DNA of 15,421 nucleotides from Actinomycetota bacterium (GTDB taxonomy: Bacteria > Actinomycetota > Acidimicrobiia > Acidimicrobiales > Ilumatobacteraceae), in the NCBI GenBank assembly GCA_005800965.1, contig SYEA01000129.1:1-15421 (forward strand), written 5' to 3'. Of the stretch, positions 5,675 to 12,922 are shown one piece after another. A program made the translations under genes and the position numbers. The first letter of the stretch is position 1. Every line of letters begins with the position of its first letter. Below the pieces are notes generated by a model. It was not told the DNA's origin. It made no database searches and saw only the letters and a program-made list of their open reading frames with translations.

Positions 5675-7840
5675 GTGGTTGAGTTACGCACACTGAGCGA
5701 ACACGAATCCAAGCAAGTGCTGACCACTCGTGGTGCATTGTTTGCCAGCGAAGCAATCGTTCCTGACGCCCAACAGGCGGTTGCGGCTGCTCAACGGTTC
5801 GGGTTTCCAGTCGTTGTCAAGTTGGTAGGTGAACGCCTGGCACACAAGAGCGAGCGCGGCTTGGTGCGCGTCGCGCTTGGCGATGCAAGTGCGGTGCAAC
5901 GAGCGGCGCAGGATCTCCTAGCGCTGCGGCGGGCCGACGACGGCAACGTCGCCCTGCTTGTCGCTCAACATGTGAGCGGCGCACGCGAACTGCTGGTGGG
6001 AATGGTGCGCGACCCACTCTTTGGTGTGGTCATCGTGGTGGGCGTAGGCGGGGTAAGTGCCGAAGCCTTTAGCGATGTACAAATGCGCGTGGCGCCCCTC
6101 GTGCGCGCAGATCTCGACGACATGCTCGACTCTCTCTCAGCGGCGTCGCTGCTCGGCGCGTTTCGTGGCCAACAACCGTTGGATCGTGACGCACTCTGGC
6201 GCACGATTGTTGCAGTTGCACAAACCGCTACCGAGCGCAGTGACATAGCGTCAATCGATATCAACCCAGTGATTGTCACCCCGCAGGGTGAGCCGATTGC
6301 AGTTGATGCGCTCATCGAACTGCGCACTGACCACCAAACCTCAGAAGCATCAGTTCCGACACCAGTATTCCCGCGGCATGCCGACGCAGGCTTTCGTGCA
6401 CTGTTCGAGCCGCGCGGGGTGGTGGTGCTGGGCGCCTCTACTCACCCCGGAAAGTTTGGTTTTGTTTCCTTGCACAATTTGTTGGCTAGTGGTTACAGCG
6501 GTCGGGTTGCTGCCACCAACTTGGCGCGCGAGACAGTGCTCGGTATCCAAACAGTGGAGTCTGTCAGCGAGCTTCCTGTCGGTGCATTTGATTTGGCTTT
6601 TTTCTGCACGCCGGCCAGTGCGAATGAGCAACTGCTGAAGGACTGTGCAGCTCGCGGCATAGGTGCTGCCTTCATTACCTCGGCTGGTTATGGCGAAGCT
6701 GGTGATAGTGGTCGAGCAGCCGAGCTGCGACTCGTAGAAGCGGCAAAGGCTGCCAATGTGTTGCTGGCTGGGCCGAACGGCCAGGGCGTCGTGAGCACCC
6801 CAAGTTCGTTGTGTGCCCAGATCGTGGCGCCGTATCCACCCGCCGGTGCGATCTCGATTGCCAGCCAAAGCGGCAACTTCGTTTCGAGTTTCATGAATTT
6901 GGCGCGGGCCACAGGGGTGGGTGTGGCCCGTGCGGTATCGGCGGGCAATGCAGCCGCTGTCGACGTAGCCGACTACATCGAATGGATGTCACGCGATACA
7001 GCCACGGCCACCGTGCTGAGCTACATCGAAGGCGTAACCGATGGTCAACGATTGCGCAACGCACTGGAACTTGCCATAGCTCGCAAACCCGTCGTGTTGC
7101 TCAAGGGTGGGGCATCTGCCGAAGGCGCTCGCGCCGCATCCAGCCATACGGGTGCTCTGGCATCCAACGACGATGTCTTTTCGGGGCTGTGTCGTCAACT
7201 GGGCATCGTACGTGCCGCTGGCGTAGAGGAAGCTTTCGACGCCGCAGCGTTTTTTGCGACGTCACCACTACCGCGCGGCAATCGAGTGGCGATTCTCACG
7301 ACCGCCGGCGGGTGGGGGGTCGTCACCGCAGATGCGTTGAGTGTCGATGGAATACTGCGACTAGCTGAACTGCCAGATGATGTGATGGCACGGCTTGATG
7401 AATTGCTGGTTGCACGTTGGTCGCGCAATAACCCAGTGGACTGCGCAGGTGGCGAGACACGCGACACCATCCCACTAGTTCTCGAAGTACTCGCATCATG
7501 CTCAAGCGTGGATGCGGTCGTGTATTTGGGCATCGGCATTCAGGCCAACCAGGCTCGACTGATGCGCGAAGGTGATTTTTATCCTGGGGACGGCTTGGCG
7601 CGCATCGTGGAATACCACGAGCGACAAGACGAGCGATTTGCTACCGCTGCCCACGAGTTGGCGAAGTCAACCGGTAAACCAATCTTGATCGCCACCGAGC
7701 TGGCGGTGGCCGACCCGCAGAATGCTGGCCCGCGCACGGTGCGCGAACTGGGTGGGATGTGTTACGCAAGCGGCCCTCGCGCAGTGCGTGCACTTGGTCA
7801 TGCCTACTCTTACGCGCGGCATCGCAGCCTGGCTGGTTAA
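5675..7840 (+). CDS. ADP-forming acyl-CoA synthetase (acetate-CoA ligase family), beta-alpha fusion
   Basis: This is a member of the NDP-forming acyl-CoA synthetase superfamily, which interconverts acyl-CoA plus ADP and phosphate with the acid, CoA and ATP through a phospho-histidine. Residues are numbered from the preferred start. Residues 1-220 form an ATP-grasp domain (PVVVKLVGERLAHKSERG, IASIDINPVIV). Residues about 238-330 form a CoA-binding Rossmann domain (FEPRGVVVLGASTHPGKFG). The succinyl-CoA-ligase-like domains follow, with SIASQSGN and SSHTGALASND holding the likely phosphorylated His (about H491). The nucleotide-binding part precedes the CoA-binding part, the reverse of the common alpha-beta order. 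The substrate cannot be told; acetate, propionate or branched acids are possible. GTG at 5675 is preferred over GTG at 5642, giving 721 aa. The carboxypeptidase gene follows after 4 bp. Confidence 0.88.
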   Translation: MVELRTLSEHESKQVLTTRGALFASEAIVPDAQQAVAAAQRFGFPVVVKLVGERLAHKSERGLVRVALGDASAVQRAAQDLLALRRADDGNVALLVAQHVSGARELLVGMVRDPLFGVVIVVGVGGVSAEAFSDVQMRVAPLVRADLDDMLDSLSAASLLGAFRGQQPLDRDALWRTIVAVAQTATERSDIASIDINPVIVTPQGEPIAVDALIELRTDHQTSEASVPTPVFPRHADAGFRALFEPRGVVVLGASTHPGKFGFVSLHNLLASGYSGRVAATNLARETVLGIQTVESVSELPVGAFDLAFFCTPASANEQLLKDCAARGIGAAFITSAGYGEAGDSGRAAELRLVEAAKAANVLLAGPNGQGVVSTPSSLCAQIVAPYPPAGAISIASQSGNFVSSFMNLARATGVGVARAVSAGNAAAVDVADYIEWMSRDTATATVLSYIEGVTDGQRLRNALELAIARKPVVLLKGGASAEGARAASSHTGALASNDDVFSGLCRQLGIVRAAGVEEAFDAAAFFATSPLPRGNRVAILTTAGGWGVVTADALSVDGILRLAELPDDVMARLDELLVARWSRNNPVDCAGGETRDTIPLVLEVLASCSSVDAVVYLGIGIQANQARLMREGDFYPGDGLARIVEYHERQDERFATAAHELAKSTGKPILIATELAVADPQNAGPRTVRELGGMCYASGPRAVRALGHAYSYARHRSLAG

Positions 7841-7844
7841 AGGC

Positions 7845-9341
7845 ATGAGCGAAGGTAATTCTCCGTTGTCGTCGTTGCGCCGTCGTGTGACGAAGCGATT
7901 ACGCGCCTTTGATCGTCATGTCTTGACAGTTGACGGCCAGCGTGCTGTCATCAGCATGATTGTCGCGGGTCTGGTGGTGTTTGTTCCGTTGTTTTCCGCG
8001 TGGCAAGTAACTCTGGGTTCGGCTGGCGCCGCCACGCCACTCACGATTCAAGCGAGTACTGGGCCACAGCCGACCGAACCAGTGTTTTCGGTACGACGAA
8101 TCGCGCGCACCACTGCAATCGAGGCACGCGTCGCTAACGTGCGCACCCGACTCGCGACGCTGTCCGCTAAATTGCCGCTGACTGCCTGTCTGGTGGTGTT
8201 TGCCGAATCGCGCTCTTTGGCCACAACGCGGGCACAGCGCGCACTCATCCCGGCCAGCAATATGAAGTTGCTCGTGGCTGCAGCATCTCTCGATGTGCTG
8301 GGTGCCGACTATCGCTTCACCACCTCGCTCTTTGGCAACCGCAGTGGTGCCATTGTGTTGGGCAATTTGTGGTTGGTGGGCGGGGGCGACCCGGTGCTGA
8401 GCACTCGCGCGTATCCGCCTACCCAGATATATCCAGCTATCAACCCCACTTACCTGGAAACTCTTGCCGATCAATTGGTGGCGAGTGGTGTCAGTCTCAT
8501 TACAGGGGCTGTCATCGGTGACGAGTCGCGCTATGACACCGAGCGCTACGTGCCCACCTGGGGTGACGGCATTCGTTCCATCGAAGCAGGCCCGCTCGGG
8601 GCGTTGATGGTGGATGATGGCGCGTTGATTGGTGAACCGTTCAAGCCGGGCAACCCAGCCACTGGTGCCGCAATGGCGTTTACTCGACTGCTGCAAGCAC
8701 GCGGAGTAACAGTTGTGGGTGCAGCACGCAGCGGGGTAGTGCCCGCCACTGCTGCATCACTTGGCCAGGTGACAAGTGCACCGCTATCGGACATCTTGGC
8801 GGATCTCTTGACTAACAGCGACAACAACGCCGCGGAATTATTGTTGAAAGAAATTGGTTTGGTCAACAAACAACAAGCAACACGCGTCGCAGGTTTACAA
8901 ACCATCACCGAAGTGCTCGAAGCACGCGCGATTCCGACAGATGGTTTGGTGCTTGCTGATGGATCGGGCTTGGATAGCAGCAACCAGGTTTCTTGTCAGA
9001 TGTTGGTCACACTGCTCAATACCTATGGGGTCAATAGCCCCCTTGGTCAAGCGCTGGCAGTGGCAGGGGCAACAGGCACCCTGCGCGAACAATTTACGAG
9101 TGGCCCGGCGCTCAACCGGGTGCGGGCAAAAACCGGAACCCTACGGCTGGCTAAATCTCTCAGCGGCTTTTACCCGATGGTGGATGCAACTGGGCAAAGT
9201 GTGATTACCTTCGCTTTCGTGCTCAATGGGCCTGGGGTGTCGAACCAAAGTACATATCAACCGCTGTGGAATGAATTGATGCAGTCGCTGGCCACCTTTA
9301 GCGCCACGCCCGTCATTGACGACCTGCTGCCACGCCCCTAG
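7845..9341 (+). CDS. dacB: D-alanyl-D-alanine carboxypeptidase/endopeptidase, PBP4 type (peptidase S13)
   Basis: This serine peptidase trims or opens peptidoglycan cross-links outside the cell membrane. In the 498-aa product the three penicillin-binding motifs are in order: SxxK in PASNMKLL (S138, K141), SxN in NSDNNAAELL (S325-N327), and KTG in RAKTGTL (429-431). The long insert between SxxK and SxN, with LWLVGGGDPVLS, is typical of family S13. A basic N-terminus (RRRVTKRLR) and one hydrophobic segment (about residues 35-51) indicate a signal anchor with the catalytic part outside. The ATG at 7845 is preferred because it follows the synthetase stop by 4 bp; the frame stays open further upstream but would intrude into that gene. 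AAAGG lies close before the ATG, with unusually short spacing. Confidence 0.93.
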   Translation: MSEGNSPLSSLRRRVTKRLRAFDRHVLTVDGQRAVISMIVAGLVVFVPLFSAWQVTLGSAGAATPLTIQASTGPQPTEPVFSVRRIARTTAIEARVANVRTRLATLSAKLPLTACLVVFAESRSLATTRAQRALIPASNMKLLVAAASLDVLGADYRFTTSLFGNRSGAIVLGNLWLVGGGDPVLSTRAYPPTQIYPAINPTYLETLADQLVASGVSLITGAVIGDESRYDTERYVPTWGDGIRSIEAGPLGALMVDDGALIGEPFKPGNPATGAAMAFTRLLQARGVTVVGAARSGVVPATAASLGQVTSAPLSDILADLLTNSDNNAAELLLKEIGLVNKQQATRVAGLQTITEVLEARAIPTDGLVLADGSGLDSSNQVSCQMLVTLLNTYGVNSPLGQALAVAGATGTLREQFTSGPALNRVRAKTGTLRLAKSLSGFYPMVDATGQSVITFAFVLNGPGVSNQSTYQPLWNELMQSLATFSATPVIDDLLPRP

Positions 9342-9367
9342 ATCGAGACCCCTGACCAGCCAGTTGA

Positions 9368-9423
9368 GGCCTTGCGATACAGGCCTTGCAATACAGACCT
9401 TGCGAAATTGAGCTGGCGAAATT
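9368..9423. repeat. Four-copy 14-bp imperfect tandem repeat
   Basis: Four consecutive 14-bp units fill the gap between dacB and the small membrane protein operon: GGCCTTGCGATACA (9368), GGCCTTGCAATACA (9382), GACCTTGCGAAATT (9396) and GAGCTGGCGAAATT (9410). Units 1 and 2 differ at one base, and units 3 and 4 at two. The array ends 28 bp before the ATG at 9452, so it lies where a promoter for that operon should be. It may be a set of protein-binding sites or simple slippage expansion. The rest of the 110-bp gap shows no clear terminator. Confidence 0.8.
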
Positions 9424-9451
9424 CAGCGGGCGGCACAGATAGACAGAAGGT

Positions 9452-9769
9452 ATGCAATTTGACCCCGTCGACACCCTGGAAATGGTGCGCGACTACGCCA
9501 AGCAAGAAACCCTCGGCCCGCTGCGCGGTGCTGGGCGTTGGCTGGCATTTGGGTTGTTGGCGGCGTTTTTCATGTCGGTGGGCATCATCATCTTGCTTGT
9601 TGGGGTGCTGCGCCTCACCCAGGACTTGATGCTGGATGTCCTGTGGCCTGAGCAAGCCGATGGTTTGTCGTTTGTGCCGTATGTCGTGACCCTGGGCGTT
9701 GGATGTGCTGTCTCGATGCTGGCTTGGTCACGAGTACGAGTATTTGAGCTCAATCGGGGACGCAAGTGA
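9452..9769 (+). CDS. Small two-helix membrane protein
   Basis: The 105-aa product has an amphipathic N-terminus (residues 1-28, with VRDYAKQETLGPLRGAGRW), two predicted membrane helices (about 31-55 and 74-95) and a basic tail (RVRVFELNRGRK). The arrangement resembles the actinobacterial holin-X/DUF1469-like group of small membrane proteins, but I cannot confirm that. Function is unknown. AGAAGG lies one base before the ATG, unusually close. An in-frame TAG at 9440 rules out an earlier start. Its stop overlaps the start of the next gene (GTGA), so translation of the two is probably coupled. It leads a four-gene run ending in trmI. Confidence 0.75.
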   Translation: MQFDPVDTLEMVRDYAKQETLGPLRGAGRWLAFGLLAAFFMSVGIIILLVGVLRLTQDLMLDVLWPEQADGLSFVPYVVTLGVGCAVSMLAWSRVRVFELNRGRK

Positions 9770-9972
9770 ACGACCGTCAACGCATCACCCGCGACGATCT
9801 CGAGCAGCGCTTTCAAGCTCTACAAGACGATGTCACCGAAATTACCGAGACCAAAAAGGCTTCCCTGACCGGGCTGGCTATCGCCGGTATTGCAGCAGGT
9901 TTGCTGGTGGCCTATTTGTTCGGTCGCCGTGGTGGAAAACGACGTCGCGGTGTCATTGAGATTCGTCGCTAA
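9766..9972 (+). CDS. Small single-pass membrane protein
   Basis: The 68-aa product has an N-terminal helical, charged half (residues 1-31, LEQRFQALQDDVTEITETKK), one membrane segment (about 32-51, LTGLAIAGIAAGLLVAYLFG) and a strongly basic tail (GRRGGKRRRG). By the positive-inside rule the tail should face the cytoplasm. The helix-then-anchor layout recalls DUF3618-type proteins, without a firm match. The GTG start overlaps the preceding stop by 4 bp, and the next gene starts 3 bp after this one ends. Tight packing within the run is the main evidence that it is real. Confidence 0.7.
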   Translation: MNDRQRITRDDLEQRFQALQDDVTEITETKKASLTGLAIAGIAAGLLVAYLFGRRGGKRRRGVIEIRR

Positions 9973-9975
9973 GCC

Positions 9976-10188
9976 GTGCCTTCTCGATCCGCGCCTGCCA
10001 CTGCCTCCCGAGTATCTACGTTTCTTGGCTTGGCCGTCGCTTCTCGGGTCATCAAGCGTTACCCAATCGTCGGCGCACTTCTCGTTGTTTGGCGTTGGTG
10101 GCGTCGTCGCAACCGTCGAATCGAGCGCACGACAGTGCAGCTGCGACAGGGTGAAAAGATCTCAATACAACACCAGCGAGTCAACTGA
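9976..10188 (+). CDS. Small basic protein with one short hydrophobic segment
   Basis: The 70-aa product has a Ser/Ala/Thr-rich N-terminus, a hydrophobic stretch (about residues 14-39, FLGLAVASRVIKRYPIVGALLVV, broken by a charged VIKRYP) and then a very basic WRWWRRRNRRIER. The tail is polar (TTVQLRQGEKISIQ). It is probably membrane-associated, as a hairpin or single pass. I recognise no family. GTG starts 3 bp after the preceding gene, and the TGA overlaps the trmI ATG by one base (TGATG), a classic translational-coupling junction. That coupling to a certain gene supports it as genuine. Confidence 0.62.
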   Translation: MPSRSAPATASRVSTFLGLAVASRVIKRYPIVGALLVVWRWWRRRNRRIERTTVQLRQGEKISIQHQRVN

Positions 10189-10979
10189 TGTCTGCTGCAT
10201 TCGTCGAAGGTGATCGCGTGCTGTTGATCGACACCAAAGAGCGTCGGTACCTCGTCACCCTCGAGGCCACGGGTGAGTTTCATAGCCACGCCGGCTTCGT
10301 GCCCCACACACAGGTGATTGGGTCGAGCGAGGGTTGCACGGTGGAATCCACCAAGGGTGCGCGCTACGTGGTGATGCGCCCGACTCTTGAAGATTTCGTG
10401 CTCGAGATGCCACGCGGCGCACAGGTTATTTATCCCAAGGATCTTGCACCCATCGCGATGCTCGCCGACATTGCACCGGGCCATCTGGTGTTCGAATCTG
10501 GCGTCGGTTCTGGCGCGTTGTCGATGACCATGCTGCGAGCTGGGGCGCGCATCATCGGTTATGAATTGCGCGAAGATTTTGCTCAGCGAGCCAAAAAGAA
10601 TGTGGCCTCATTTCTTGGCGACGAAGCATCTGCTCGGTTTCACGTCATGATTCGCGACTCGTACGCCGGCATCGATTTACCCAACGGTGGCCGCTTTGAT
10701 CGTGCGGTGTTGGACTTGCCCGAGCCGTGGCAAGTGCTGCCGCATCTTCCGGCAGTAATGCACGGGGGTGGCGTTGTCGTCGCCTATACCCCGAGCATTA
10801 CCCAGGCAGTGAAAGTGCGCGAAGTGCTATCTCACCATCGCGGGCAGTGGGTTGCCATGCGCACGCTGGAAGTGTTGCACCGCACGTGGCACATCGAGGG
10901 TGAGTCGGTTCGCCCTGACCACCGCATGGTGGCTCACACAGGGTTTTTGACAACAGCGCGACTGTTGATCGCGCAATAA
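10188..10979 (+). CDS. trmI: tRNA (adenine58-N1)-methyltransferase TrmI
   Basis: This SAM-dependent enzyme methylates N1 of adenine 58 in the T-loop of tRNA, which stabilises tRNA structure. The 263-aa product has the small N-terminal beta domain (FVEGDRVLLIDTKERRYLVTL, with HSHAGFVPH), then PRGAQVIYPKD (about 75-84). The SAM-binding motif ESGVGSGALS is at 103-112, YELRED at 125-130, and the catalytic-site motif DLPEPW at 176-181. All are characteristic of the TrmI/Trm61 family. It is last in the run behind three small membrane protein genes. It also lies beside the proteasome locus, as trmI (Rv2118c) does in Mycobacterium tuberculosis near mpa. A hairpin follows one base after its stop codon. 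Confidence 0.95.
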   Translation: MSAAFVEGDRVLLIDTKERRYLVTLEATGEFHSHAGFVPHTQVIGSSEGCTVESTKGARYVVMRPTLEDFVLEMPRGAQVIYPKDLAPIAMLADIAPGHLVFESGVGSGALSMTMLRAGARIIGYELREDFAQRAKKNVASFLGDEASARFHVMIRDSYAGIDLPNGGRFDRAVLDLPEPWQVLPHLPAVMHGGGVVVAYTPSITQAVKVREVLSHHRGQWVAMRTLEVLHRTWHIEGESVRPDHRMVAHTGFLTTARLLIAQ

Positions 10980-10998
10980 CGAACCGGGTTACGGTTCG
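10980..10998. terminator. Perfect hairpin between convergent trmI and ferredoxin genes
   Basis: CGAACCG, a 5-nt loop GGTTA, then CGGTTCG form a perfect 7-bp stem. It starts right after the trmI stop, and the ferredoxin stop codon (TTA on this strand) lies in the loop. It could act on both converging transcripts. There is no strong U-run on either side (ATGAAAATG after it on the plus strand, TTATTG on the minus strand), so it would be a weak intrinsic terminator or a 3'-end stabiliser. Confidence 0.5.
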
Positions 10999-11234
10999 AT
11001 GAAAATGCATTCGCCGGGGCATTCCTCGGCGGACTCGATCACGGCATCCAAGTGTTTGTCAGCAAAGTTTGCGACACCTTCGGCACCCTGTGCGTTGCCC
11101 TTGGCAGTGGCGAATATTTTGTCACCCTCTTTGACATAGGCCAGACCGTCGTCGAGCAGTGCGAATACTTCGGGGGCGATCTCTTCACACAAGCCGTCAC
11201 CCGTGCAGAGGTCTTGGTCGATCCATACCTTCAT
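10989..11234 (-). CDS. Single-cluster ferredoxin
   Basis: This small acidic electron carrier of 81 aa is probably cytosolic. Cluster ligands are laid out as C10-x2-D13-x2-C16 and C72-P73, the pattern of 3Fe-4S (or convertible 4Fe-4S) ferredoxins with Asp in place of the second cysteine. An extra Cys76 follows in CPGECIF. The partner is unknown; related actinobacterial ferredoxins serve cytochromes P450 or oxidoreductases, none of which is present here. It is transcribed opposite to trmI and divergently from arc/mpa, with 39 bp between the two starts. No strong ribosome-binding site is seen; TATCGT lies 8 nt upstream of the ATG. Confidence 0.92.
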   Translation of the reverse strand: MKVWIDQDLCTGDGLCEEIAPEVFALLDDGLAYVKEGDKIFATAKGNAQGAEGVANFADKHLDAVIESAEECPGECIFIEP

Positions 11235-11242
11235 GGCTTTTC

Positions 11243-11248
11243 ACGATA
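11243..11248 (-). promoter_or_regulatory. Candidate -10 element for a leaderless ferredoxin transcript
   Basis: On the minus strand TATCGT is followed by GAAAAGCC (8 nt) and the ATG of the ferredoxin gene. The hexamer, the spacing and the terminal AGCC all match the tkt start. It lies within a 39-bp divergent gap that must serve both the ferredoxin and arc promoters. Confidence 0.42.
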
Positions 11249-11261
11249 CACGGCTGCCCGC

Positions 11262-11267
11262 TAGGTT
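11262..11267 (+). promoter_or_regulatory. Candidate -10 element for arc/mpa
   Basis: TAGGTT ends 6 nt before the ATG of the proteasomal ATPase gene, consistent with transcription starting at or next to the start codon. An AGGG 3-6 nt before the ATG could instead be a short ribosome-binding site, so the leaderless reading is uncertain. Confidence 0.35.
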
Positions 11268-11273
11268 CAGGGC

Positions 11274-12920
11274 ATGGCCGATGACACAGGCGCGCGACTT
11301 CGTGCACTTGAAGAACGGGTCCTCGAGGCCAAGGGTCAGATAGCCGCAGCCAAGGCCCAGAACGAAAAACTTTCGTACGCATTGCGCGAAGCCCGCGACC
11401 ACGTTGCATCGTTGCGTGAAGAAGTGGAGAAACTTACTCAGCCACCCTCGGCCTACGGCGTGGTGTTGGGTTCCAACGACGATGGCAGCGTCGATGTGCT
11501 GACCAACGGTCGCAAGATGCGAGTGTCGTTGCATCCCGAGATCGATCTCCACACGCTCGAGCGCGGTAGCGAGGTCGTGTTGAATGAGTCACTCAATGTG
11601 GTCATGGCTCGCAGCGCTGACATCACTGGCGAGGTGGTGTCGCTCAAAGAAGTGCTTGACGACGGTATCCGCGCCATAGTTACCGGACGCGGTGATGACG
11701 ACCGTGTTTGTGAGCTTGCCGACGCGCTGCGCGGAACACATCTGCGCAGTGGCGACTTGTTGCGTCTTGATGTGCGTAGCGGTTTGTTGCTTGAGCGTTT
11801 GGCACAACCCGAGGTGGAACACTTGCTGCTCGAAGAGGTTCCCGATATCTCGTACGACGACATTGGCGGGCTAGACACGCAGATCGAGGCCATTGCCGAC
11901 GCCGTTGAACTGCCGTTCCTGCATGGTGACTTGTTTGCCGAGCATCAGTTGCCGGCTCCGAAAGGAATACTGCTCTACGGCCCTCCGGGCTGCGGCAAAA
12001 CACTGATTGCCAAAGCGGTTGCCAACTCGTTGGCTAAAAAAGTTGCCGCCCGTACCGGAGCCGACAAGGGGCGCAGTTACTTCATCAACATCAAAGGCCC
12101 CGAACTGCTGAACAAATATGTCGGTGAGACCGAACGCCAGATTCGTATGGTGTTTCAACGGGCACGCGAGAAGAGTGAAGAGGGCTGGCCGGTCATCGTG
12201 TTCTTCGACGAAATGGATTCGATGTTCCGCACTCGCGGTACGGGCATTTCGTCGGACATGGAGTCCACAATCGTGCCGCAGTTACTCGCCGAAATTGACG
12301 GTGTTGAAGGTCTGCACAACGTGATTGTGATCGGCGCCACCAACCGTGAAGATCTCATCGACCCAGCGATTTTGCGCCCTGGCCGCCTCGATGTGAAGAT
12401 TCGCATCGAGCGTCCCGACGCACACGCCGCACGGCAGATATTTAGTCGCTATCTCACGAGCGAGGTGCCGATTGCTTCCAGCGAGATTGCTAAATGCGGC
12501 GATGTCAAGCAGGCGATTCACAACATGATTGAAGCCACCGTCGAAGAGATGTATGCCAACGACGAGTCCAACCGTTTCCTCGAGGTCACGTATCAGAACG
12601 GCGATAGAGAAGTGCTGTACTTCCGCGATTTCGCCTCAGGGGCCATGATTGAAAATATCGTGCGGAGGGCCAAGAAGTTGGCCATCAAGCGACTGCTGGC
12701 CGGCGGCGAGCGGGGGATCGAGCTCAGCGATTTGACGTCGTCAATACGCCAAGAGTTCCGCGAGCACGAAGACCTCCCGAACACGACCAACCCAGACGAT
12801 TGGGCCAAAGTCTCGGGGCGCAAAGGTGAGCGAATCATCTTCATTCGCACCCTCACCCATGCTGATGGCGCAACCGGAGGCAAGGCGATCGAACGCACGG
12901 CCACCGGTCAGTACCTCTAG
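11274..12920 (+). CDS. arc: Proteasomal AAA ATPase ARC/Mpa
   Basis: This hexameric unfoldase captures pupylated proteins and feeds them into the 20S proteasome. The 548-aa product has an N-terminal coiled coil (about residues 6-54) that binds Pup, two OB-fold interdomains (about 57-185) and an AAA module. Walker A is GPPGCGKT (236-243), Walker B is VIVFFDEMDS (307-316), and the pore loop is near KYVGE (281-285). GATNRED and LRPGRLD follow. The protein ends in GQYL, the C-terminal tail that docks into the proteasome alpha ring and opens its gate. It is called mpa in mycobacteria and arc elsewhere. dop follows after 2 bp, so the two are cotranscribed. No unusual residue was noticed. Confidence 0.97.
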   Translation: MADDTGARLRALEERVLEAKGQIAAAKAQNEKLSYALREARDHVASLREEVEKLTQPPSAYGVVLGSNDDGSVDVLTNGRKMRVSLHPEIDLHTLERGSEVVLNESLNVVMARSADITGEVVSLKEVLDDGIRAIVTGRGDDDRVCELADALRGTHLRSGDLLRLDVRSGLLLERLAQPEVEHLLLEEVPDISYDDIGGLDTQIEAIADAVELPFLHGDLFAEHQLPAPKGILLYGPPGCGKTLIAKAVANSLAKKVAARTGADKGRSYFINIKGPELLNKYVGETERQIRMVFQRAREKSEEGWPVIVFFDEMDSMFRTRGTGISSDMESTIVPQLLAEIDGVEGLHNVIVIGATNREDLIDPAILRPGRLDVKIRIERPDAHAARQIFSRYLTSEVPIASSEIAKCGDVKQAIHNMIEATVEEMYANDESNRFLEVTYQNGDREVLYFRDFASGAMIENIVRRAKKLAIKRLLAGGERGIELSDLTSSIRQEFREHEDLPNTTNPDDWAKVSGRKGERIIFIRTLTHADGATGGKAIERTATGQYL

Positions 12921-12922
12921 CG

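Noticed and set aside
7722..7844. Upstream extension of dacB into the acyl-CoA synthetase gene
   Set aside because: It would overlap the synthetase by 119 bp and place 41 extra residues before a normal signal anchor. The ATG 4 bp after the stop is more natural.
7899..8696. 265-codon minus-strand frame inside dacB
   Set aside because: It is antisense to the conserved SxxK-containing region, with low-complexity Gln/His/Arg composition typical of shadow frames.
9368..9423. CRISPR-like array
   Set aside because: The units are contiguous 14-mers without spacers and there are no cas genes.
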